The notes under the pieces were generated by a model. The model was not told the DNA's origin. It did no database searches and saw nothing but the letters and a program-made list of their open reading frames with translations. From Candidatus Kaelpia aquatica (lineage in GTDB: Bacteria; Omnitrophota; Gorgyraeia; Kaelpiales; Kaelpiaceae): a DNA stretch of 38,638 nt. Shown one piece after another: positions 32,439 to 38,638 of this stretch. The translations under genes and the position numbers were made by a program. The stretch spans positions 1 to 38,638 of the forward strand of contig JAVCCU010000034.1 in assembly GCA_030765335.1 (NCBI GenBank). The letters run 5' to 3'. Every line of letters begins with the position of its first letter. The stretch's first letter is position 1.

Positions 32439-34618
32439 AGTTTTAATAATGTCTCTTTAAGTCTCTCTACATTCTTATCTAAACCTTCAGATTTAACCAT
32501 TCCAACCTCATAACAGCGAACATTTGAAAGCAATGCATCTAAGACGCTTTTTCTAGATTCTGACAAGTTAAAATCCGGAACCAACCAATTGTAAAGGCTA
32601 CTATACTCCATATAATTATTCAATTCTGCAGGAATAGAACTTGAGATAATTGCCTTATTAACTGCTTCTAATGTATTCAACTCTCTTATGGTAAACTTTG
32701 AACTAAATTGAGGAAATATAAGTATATCTGGTTTAAAATTTTTAACATCATCTACTGTATTAGGGCTGTAAAAACTTTTACTGACTTTAAACCTATCTAT
32801 TTTGTTGAACTTATCTCTCCATAATAATTCACTCTCATTTTTATGTATTCTCACTAATTCATAGCAAGGATAGACTCTCTCCTTATCATAAAAGATAAGA
32901 TTATCAGAGATAAATCGTGAATCTCTATTCTGTAATAAAGATAAAGCCAAACTAGTCTTTCCTATTCCCTCCAAACCACAAATTATTAAACCAATATTAT
33001 TAAATTCAACTGCTGAAGCATGTAATATATGGGTCTGTTTAAAATATTCTAAATACCAAAAAAGAGTATAATATAAAATAGGATATGTGATTGCGAAAAA
33101 CAGCTCTTCTTGAGACCTACTAGGCAAAGCATACCTCATAGAATCCTTTAAAAACTTTCTAATCATAACAGCATTTAAGAATATTTCCCTATCTCCTAAT
33201 GTAAGATCTAACAAAACCTTCTTTTTATTATTAACCTTTTTAAGAGCTGCTATTCTATTATTTGCAATAAATGTACCAGGTCCAAGCATATTACCATCTA
33301 ATAAACTCTTGAGTTTTAAAAAATACTCATTAAAATTATTACTACACCAATTAATATTTATAGAGATTTGAGGTTTTTTAGATAGATTTGATTGCACTAC
33401 AATCTTATTAAAATATACTTTCAGATAATCCAAATACCTAGAATGATTAGCATTTAACTCTACTATTAATCCACCTATATCGATAGTCAATGGATATACA
33501 TTTTTCTTAATATATCTATAGCCTATCTTTTGACCTAGAATATCTTCCATCATACTTCTATATTGTCTAGTAATTAAATCCAAACCAAAATTTTTAACTT
33601 TATTTGACCCGTTTTTTACAAGATCATCTCTGTAATCATTATCCTTTAAAACTTTAATAACCCCAGCTGCGATACTATCTATACTATAAGGATTTACAAG
33701 CTCTGCAGCCCCTTCAGCAATCTCTCTCATTGAAGAAATATTAGAGGTTACTACTGGAGTACCGCAAGAGAAAGCCTCTGCAATCGGCAGGCCAAAGCCT
33801 TCATAAAAAGAAGGAAAGACTAATACTTTAGCTCCATTGTATAAAAATACTAAATCTTCCTGCTTTACATACCCTAAAGAGATAAGGTCTTCTTTAAGTT
33901 CATATGTTTTAATATACTCCTCTACATCCTTATAAGACTTTATATATTTACCAACTACAACAAGTTTAATCTCAGGAAATTTCTCTTTTATCTTAGGAAA
34001 TGCTTTTAATAGAGAGAGAAGATTTTTTCTAGGTTCAATAGTTGAGACAAAGAGAATATAATCATCTACTATTCCAAGCTTATGGAGTCTCTTCTTTAGC
34101 TTATTTTTATCTTCTATTACCTTATACATTGGATCAATTACAGGATATATTACCTTTGTTTTATCCTGAGCATCGGGATAGAATCTTAAGAGATCATTCC
34201 TTGTGTTATGGGATACACATACAATACAATCAACATCTTTAATTAATCTAGGTAGTGAACTAAGTACAATACTCCTTGTATCGATTGATGATAACTCCGG
34301 AGCAACCAAAGGAATAAGATCATGTATTATTAGAATACTTTTTCCATAAGGCGAGGGCTTAAATCCAAAACTTGAAGTTAGACAGATATCTGCTTTTGGT
34401 AAATCTCTTTTATAAACATTAACATACTTAATACTATTAGATTTAATGTTGGGACATCTCTTCTTAAAATCAAAGAATCTTTTTCTATAACAGAGAACTA
34501 ACTTATGCTCATTAGACCAGGATAGAGAAGCCAAGGCTTTAACTAAAGCAACAGTAAACATTCCAATACCTGTAGAAGAAGATTTTAACGTAGAATTGAT
34601 ATCAATACATATTTTCAT
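32435..34618 (-). CDS. GT4 glycosyltransferase fused to an HPr-kinase-like P-loop domain
   Basis: 727 residues. Residues 1-360 are a GT4/GT-B glycosyltransferase: STGIGMFTVALVKAL at the N-terminus, ILIIHDLIPL, CVSHNTRNDLLRFYP, FVSTIEPRKNLLSLL (190-204) and the donor site FYEGFGLPIAEAFSCGTPVV (271-290). Residues about 375-727 resemble HPr-kinase-like proteins seen with PqqD/HPr-rel clusters: LHASAVEF (532-539) then the P-loop CGLEGIGKTSLALSLL (547-562) and RFISDNLIFYD. The kinase domain could act on a sugar, peptide or protein; unknown. No Shine-Dalgarno before 34618. The gene is coupled to the RtcB-like gene by an ATGA overlap, and GT2 lies 73 bases upstream. Confidence 0.82.
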   Translation of the reverse strand: MKICIDINSTLKSSSTGIGMFTVALVKALASLSWSNEHKLVLCYRKRFFDFKKRCPNIKSNSIKYVNVYKRDLPKADICLTSSFGFKPSPYGKSILIIHDLIPLVAPELSSIDTRSIVLSSLPRLIKDVDCIVCVSHNTRNDLLRFYPDAQDKTKVIYPVIDPMYKVIEDKNKLKKRLHKLGIVDDYILFVSTIEPRKNLLSLLKAFPKIKEKFPEIKLVVVGKYIKSYKDVEEYIKTYELKEDLISLGYVKQEDLVFLYNGAKVLVFPSFYEGFGLPIAEAFSCGTPVVTSNISSMREIAEGAAELVNPYSIDSIAAGVIKVLKDNDYRDDLVKNGSNKVKNFGLDLITRQYRSMMEDILGQKIGYRYIKKNVYPLTIDIGGLIVELNANHSRYLDYLKVYFNKIVVQSNLSKKPQISININWCSNNFNEYFLKLKSLLDGNMLGPGTFIANNRIAALKKVNNKKKVLLDLTLGDREIFLNAVMIRKFLKDSMRYALPSRSQEELFFAITYPILYYTLFWYLEYFKQTHILHASAVEFNNIGLIICGLEGIGKTSLALSLLQNRDSRFISDNLIFYDKERVYPCYELVRIHKNESELLWRDKFNKIDRFKVSKSFYSPNTVDDVKNFKPDILIFPQFSSKFTIRELNTLEAVNKAIISSSIPAELNNYMEYSSLYNWLVPDFNLSESRKSVLDALLSNVRCYEVGMVKSEGLDKNVERLKETLLKL

Positions 34619-34691
34619 AGTAAATAATTACACTAATTGAAGACTGATTTAATAGACACAGGGCTAACAGGCAGGTATCTAATTTTTGATT

Positions 34692-35432
34692 TCATAATTT
34701 AATAATTTTACCATATATTACTTTATTGAAATATTTTAAAATAGCCCAAAAATATAACCTGATATATCCAAAAGACTCATGAAACATCTTAAAATCAGAA
34801 CTACCATCTTCTCTCTCATGCCAGACAGTAGATATCTCGCTTATCTTATAACCAAAAAGATAAGCTTTTACACATAACTCCATGGAAATCTCAAAACTAT
34901 CAGAATTGAGCATAATATTATCCAATATATCCTTTTTATACATCTTAAAAGCATTACTACAATCTTTTGTAGGAATATTGATAATCCTACTAAGACTTAT
35001 TCCAACAAGCCTTGAAAAAAATCCTTTTAAAACCAAGCCTCCATTTCTCTCTCCAGGCTTCATATATCTAGAGCCACAAACCATATCGATATTTTTCTGT
35101 TTAAATTTTTCAAATATTAATAGTATATCACTAATATTATCGCATCCATCTGCCATTAAATGCAGCAATAGATCACCTCTTGCCTGTTTAATGCCGAATC
35201 TTAAAGCATTGGCAAAACCTGCAGGAGTATTATTAGAGACAACTTCGATATTAAACGTAGTATGATTTTGAGCAAATTCGCTAACAATCTGAGCTGTGGC
35301 ATCTATTGAATGATCATCTACCACAACAACCTCTTCTATGATCTCAAGTGGTACTTGGTCTACTACATCAGCTAATACCTTGCCTATTAAATACTCTTCG
35401 TTGTGAGCAGGTATTATAATACTAACTTTCAT
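34692..35432 (-). CDS. family 2 glycosyltransferase
   Basis: 246 residues, GT-A fold similar to dolichol/polyprenol-phosphate sugar transferases. Motifs: SIIIPAHNEEYLIGKVL (4-20), EVVVVDDHSIDATAQIV (about 34-50), and the metal site LLLHLMADGCDN with Asp-x-x-x-Asp (about 92-103). KDCSNAFKMYKKDIL and the WHEREDGSSDFKM segment (about 205-217) are typical. The C-terminus has one hydrophobic stretch. Belongs to the surface polysaccharide region. A -10-like TAAAAT lies 6 bases before the start and no Shine-Dalgarno is seen. Confidence 0.87.
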   Translation of the reverse strand: MKVSIIIPAHNEEYLIGKVLADVVDQVPLEIIEEVVVVDDHSIDATAQIVSEFAQNHTTFNIEVVSNNTPAGFANALRFGIKQARGDLLLHLMADGCDNISDILLIFEKFKQKNIDMVCGSRYMKPGERNGGLVLKGFFSRLVGISLSRIINIPTKDCSNAFKMYKKDILDNIMLNSDSFEISMELCVKAYLFGYKISEISTVWHEREDGSSDFKMFHESFGYIRLYFWAILKYFNKVIYGKIIKL

Positions 35433-35464
35433 TTATTAATTTTATAGATACATACCAATCTATT

Positions 35465-35554
35465 TTAAAAAACCAAATTAAATACTTCAGGATTATTTTC
35501 TGCCCATTTATTTTCAAAAAGAAAATCTACACCTTTGACTCTTAAATCCTTACG
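35465..35554 (-). pseudogene. coding-like fragment between O-antigen ligase and GT2
   Basis: Thirty codons following an in-frame TAG (35555-35557) and ending TAA read KDLRVKGVDFLFENKWAENN then PEVFNLVF, coding-like in composition but lacking a start. Possibly the tail of a lost sugar-modifying gene. Not recognised. Confidence 0.25.
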
Positions 35555-35579
35555 CTAAGCACCGCAATCAACATTACCT

Positions 35580-36803
35580 CTATAATTCCTGCTGGCTTTT
35601 ATTATAACATTTAACATTATAATCATGATTCCATTCGTAATAGCTATCTTTTTTCCCTACTAGTCCAGCACCCATCCCCAACAAAAACCAGAACAGTGCC
35701 GCATCCTGAAAACCCACAATAATAATCGTAGTAGTCAACGCAAGCAATAAGCTGGCAAAAATCCCGCCGCTTAATCCTAATTGAATTGCTCCTACATCCT
35801 TATCTTGACATAGCCTTATCGACTTGAACATGTTTTTAAAAAACATAACTAAAATCCACAAAAAGGTAAGTAAACCTATCATCCCGGTTTCAAGGAGAAC
35901 CTCTAAAAATGCATTGTGGGCATGAAGATGCCTGCTCAATTCCGGCTTATAAAACGAGAGAAGTCTTTCACTTTGCCCTAATCCAGATCCAAAAACCGGA
36001 AAATCTTTAAATATTTCTAAGGCTCCTTCATACATCTCTTCTCTTCCTCCCCAGGTAGATATATCAAAAGATGCAATCGCTCTCTGTTTCACTGCTGGTG
36101 ATAAAAACAAAGCTCCAACAACAAAAATAACCACTATACAAACTGTTATCTTTTTATTCTTCATAAAAGAGACAACTAATAAAGAAACTAATATTGCTGC
36201 CCAAGCTGCCCTTGAAAAGTTCGCAAGCAAACAAGAAAATAAAACAATAACACCCATCAAACTGCCCAATCTTAAAAACTTATTTTTTCCAAAAACTCCA
36301 ATCATAAAGAGCAATGGTATGCCTAACGCTAAATAAGGAGTAAATGCGGTATAAATTCCAAAAGAAGAAAAAAGGCGGGCTGGAGAACGGGAGTAATCCC
36401 ATACCCCTCCAACACCTAAAATTACACCGCTTAAAATCAAAAAAATGGTTAAAACAATTAAATGCTGCCTATCTTTAACTAAATAACTACCAATTAAAAA
36501 AAAGATGAAATAATAGAAATACCGTTCCATAAGAACACCATAACTATGATAAGGATTTAAGCCAAATGCAAGAGAAGCGATTAAAGCTAACCCGAAAAAT
36601 AATAAAGGTTTGTTTAATACTGTTTTAGAAAATATATGTTCAAAAAATTTAACATTATATTTCAATAAATTTATAATAAGCCATAATAAACCGCCTATAA
36701 CTAAACAAATCTTTCCTGTTTTACTAAAATAAGGAATAAAAATAATAAATAGTGAAAAAGTTACTAATAATGCTTTTTCTAAATAAAAAATTCCTTTTTT
36801 CAT
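35580..36803 (-). CDS. O-antigen ligase / polymerase family membrane protein (WaaL/Wzy-like)
   Basis: 407 residues with about 10-12 membrane helices. The conserved periplasmic loop is visible: FSRAAWAAILVSLLVV (about 197-212), then GREEMYEGALEIFKDFPVFG and the LHAHNAFLEVLLETGMIGLL segment (about 290-309; conserved His). The family joins sugar repeats to a lipid carrier, or polymerises them, at the outer face of the inner membrane. WaaL and Wzy cannot be told apart. The C-terminal 25 residues are polar and unusual (SYYEWNHDYNVKCYNK). 78 bases separate it from the CapD-like gene upstream. Confidence 0.87.
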   Translation of the reverse strand: MKKGIFYLEKALLVTFSLFIIFIPYFSKTGKICLVIGGLLWLIINLLKYNVKFFEHIFSKTVLNKPLLFFGLALIASLAFGLNPYHSYGVLMERYFYYFIFFLIGSYLVKDRQHLIVLTIFLILSGVILGVGGVWDYSRSPARLFSSFGIYTAFTPYLALGIPLLFMIGVFGKNKFLRLGSLMGVIVLFSCLLANFSRAAWAAILVSLLVVSFMKNKKITVCIVVIFVVGALFLSPAVKQRAIASFDISTWGGREEMYEGALEIFKDFPVFGSGLGQSERLLSFYKPELSRHLHAHNAFLEVLLETGMIGLLTFLWILVMFFKNMFKSIRLCQDKDVGAIQLGLSGGIFASLLLALTTTIIIVGFQDAALFWFLLGMGAGLVGKKDSYYEWNHDYNVKCYNKSQQEL

Positions 36804-36881
36804 TATTTATTTACTCAATCAATTAAAGCTCAATTATCGATAAAATAAAGGCTTGTAAATTATTTCGGTGATTATAACTTT

Positions 36882-38638
36882 TCATTCGTTGTATTGAAGA
36901 CTTGACGTAAAGGAGGGGACAATTTCTTGTATTTTCTTTACAATTTTCCGCTCATCTCGTATTTTTATTAATTCTTCTAACTCTTTAATCTGACTTCTTA
37001 ATTTCTGAGAGTCAAAATTATTAGGCTGAGTAATATAAATCTTATTATGCTTGGTAACCTTATCCCGTTCAGCATCATGCAATGTTTCTTCGCGTAATTT
37101 TTCGCCCGGACGCAATCCTGTAAACTTTATAGCTATATCTTTTTCCGGCTTAAGACCGGAAAGAGCAATTAAATTACGAGCTAAATCAACTATTTTTATC
37201 TGCTCTCCCATATCTAATATAAATATCTCCCCGCCTTTCCCTATAACTCCGGCTTGTAAAACCAGCCTCACGGCCTCATGCACACTCATAAAATAACGCA
37301 TTGCATCAGGATGAGTAACAGTAATAGGACCGCCCTCTTCTATCTGCTTTTTGAAAAGAGGAACAACGCTGCCGTTTGAACCCAACACATTTCCAAAACG
37401 AACAGCCATAAATTTAGTTCTACTACTTTTTGCCTTTGCCTGCAAAACCATCTCAACAATACGTTTAGTTGCTCCCATTACACTTGTAGGGTTAACTGCC
37501 TTATCGGTTGATATTAAGACAAAACGTTCCGCATTATAATGTTCAGCAGCATACATAAGATTTCTGCTGCCAATAACATTATTTCTAAAAGCTGCAGCCA
37601 CATTTTTTTCCATCAAAGGCACATGTTTAAAAGCTGCGGCGTGAAAAATTATCTCAGGCCTTAATTTAGAGAAAGTATACTTAAGCAGACTAATATCTTG
37701 TATATCACCTACAATAGTCTTTAAAGAAAGGTTGGGATAATCATCCTGTAATTCTCTTTCTAAAAAATATATGTCATTTTCATTGTGGTCCCATAAAATT
37801 AACTTTTGCGGAAAGAAGCGGGCAATCTGCTTTGAAAGCTCTGAACCTATAGAACCTCCGGCACCGGTTACTAAAACAGTTTTTCCCTCAACATAACTTT
37901 TTATTTCATCTTCATCAATATCCACTACCTCTCGCCCCAGAAGATCTTCAGGTTGAACATCTCTTAATTTAATCTCCAAGTCTCCGCTTAAAATCTTATA
38001 TATTCCGGGCACAATTTTAATTTTAACTCCCTTAATCTGACAATATTCCAAAACATTTCTAATAACTTTTCCTTCAGCGGAAGGAATTGCAATAATGATC
38101 TCCTCAATTTGATATTTATCTACTACCTCAGGGATCATCTTCCGGCCTCCTAAGACTTTCACTCCCTGAATTTGCAAATTCCCCTTAGCAACGTTATCAT
38201 CAATAAACCCCACTACATGAAAATTCATATCGAGATTTCTCTGGCACTCTTTTAACACCAAAATCCCTGCTTCCCCGGCACCCACAATAATAACTTTTTT
38301 ATTTCTCAATTTTGCCGAAAATCCCTTCTTTTCTCTCAATAACCTCCCGCTTAATCTAAATCCGCTTATTAATATCAAACATATTCCCCAATCTAAAATA
38401 AATATTGAACGCGGATAGCCTACCATCCTATTAACAAAAGCTATAATCAAGAAGAAAACTACACTTGCAATACTATTCGCTTTTATAATCTGCCAAAGGT
38501 CAAAGACACTCACATACCTTAACGAAGAATGGAATAACCCATAACAGTAAAATACAATTATCTTTACAAGAATTAATACTGGCAATGTTTTTAAGATAAA
38601 AAGTGTATATTCAGAAACAGAAAAGTCAAAACGCAGAA
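36882..38638 (-). CDS. CapD/FlaA1-type nucleoside-diphosphate-sugar epimerase/dehydratase, 5' end missing
   Basis: The frame stays open to the right edge, so the N-terminus lies outside the window; a TTG at 38585 is not the true start. About 585 residues are visible. Part of the N-terminal membrane domain is seen, then a first Rossmann domain (KVIIVGAGEAGILVLKEC) and the catalytic SDR domain: TVLVTGAGGSIGSELSKQIA, HAAAFKHVPLMEKN, LISTDKAVNPTSVMGATKR (Ser, with Met and Lys in place of the Tyr-x3-Lys pair) and FTGLRPGEKLREE. Such enzymes convert UDP-GlcNAc to 4,6-dehydro-sugars for capsule, O-antigen or glycan synthesis. It leads the visible polysaccharide genes. Confidence 0.92.
   Translation of the reverse strand, partial: LRFDFSVSEYTLFILKTLPVLILVKIIVFYCYGLFHSSLRYVSVFDLWQIIKANSIASVVFFLIIAFVNRMVGYPRSIFILDWGICLILISGFRLSGRLLREKKGFSAKLRNKKVIIVGAGEAGILVLKECQRNLDMNFHVVGFIDDNVAKGNLQIQGVKVLGGRKMIPEVVDKYQIEEIIIAIPSAEGKVIRNVLEYCQIKGVKIKIVPGIYKILSGDLEIKLRDVQPEDLLGREVVDIDEDEIKSYVEGKTVLVTGAGGSIGSELSKQIARFFPQKLILWDHNENDIYFLERELQDDYPNLSLKTIVGDIQDISLLKYTFSKLRPEIIFHAAAFKHVPLMEKNVAAAFRNNVIGSRNLMYAAEHYNAERFVLISTDKAVNPTSVMGATKRIVEMVLQAKAKSSRTKFMAVRFGNVLGSNGSVVPLFKKQIEEGGPITVTHPDAMRYFMSVHEAVRLVLQAGVIGKGGEIFILDMGEQIKIVDLARNLIALSGLKPEKDIAIKFTGLRPGEKLREETLHDAERDKVTKHNKIYITQPNNFDSQKLRSQIKELEELIKIRDERKIVKKIQEIVPSFTSSLQYNE

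Noticed and set aside
1-38638. CRISPR array or insertion sequence with a transposase
   Set aside because: No regularly spaced repeats and no transposase-like reading frame in the window.

Overview
The window reads as a chromosomal segment of an AT-rich, diderm-type bacterium, probably from an uncultured lineage. The diderm reading rests on a lipoprotein and on O-antigen-ligase and CapD-type surface polysaccharide genes. The gene set and order (a rib cluster with nusB and a PHP gene, glyQ-glyS-ppdK-rpoD, several nucleotidyltransferase-type toxin modules) remind me of Omnitrophota-like candidate phyla. That is an impression, not a placement. Almost every gene lies on the minus strand; the only convincing plus-strand gene is an SGNH hydrolase at 9060-9962.

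Region by region (minus-strand transcription runs from high to low coordinates). 1-336 is the 5' part of a secreted protein running off the left edge. 337-1233 is gene-poor and holds a 27-codon small ORF and a decayed reading frame. 1234-1581 is tmRNA (ssrA), directly followed by smpB. 1620-5024 is the translation/flavin block smpB-ribF-truB-nrnA-rbfA. 5092-8997 carries a CCA-adding-type nucleotidyltransferase, xerC/D, an MBL hydrolase and an iron alcohol dehydrogenase. 9974-14041 carries a lipoprotein, ligA, a phosphoesterase, acylphosphatase and a Yip1-type membrane protein. 14196-18940 is a riboflavin operon, ribBA-ribH-nusB-PHP-ribD-ribE, ending in tRNA-Pro(CGG), whose 5' end overlaps ribE. 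19000-20989 is an accessory island with a HepT/MntA pair and an AbiEii-type toxin paired with an XRE protein. 21099-28403 is one tightly packed operon, glyQ-glyS-ppdK-sigma70-apt. 28404-29275 is non-coding and contains the wreck of a third nucleotidyltransferase toxin-antitoxin module. 29276-30427 is an AAA/DUF4143 ATPase. 31023-38638 is a surface-polysaccharide region running off the right edge: a CapD-like epimerase/dehydratase (5' truncated), an O-antigen ligase, a GT2 glycosyltransferase, then a GT4 glycosyltransferase fused to an HPr-kinase-like P-loop domain, coupled by an ATGA overlap to a divergent RtcB-family gene.

Most noteworthy: (i) the GT4/HprK-like fusion coupled to an RtcB homologue in which one expected metal-ligand aspartate is asparagine; (ii) a housekeeping-type sigma-70 factor with a roughly 120-residue, repeat-built, lysine-rich, histone-H1-like tail; (iii) promoters placed so close to start codons that several first genes look leaderless; (iv) an AbiE-type remnant that can be reconstructed in 28529-28774; (v) a tRNA whose first ten bases double as the last codons and stop of ribE; (vi) a tmRNA whose tag frame does not give the usual Ala-rich ending. 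All identifications come from reading motifs; no database search was possible.
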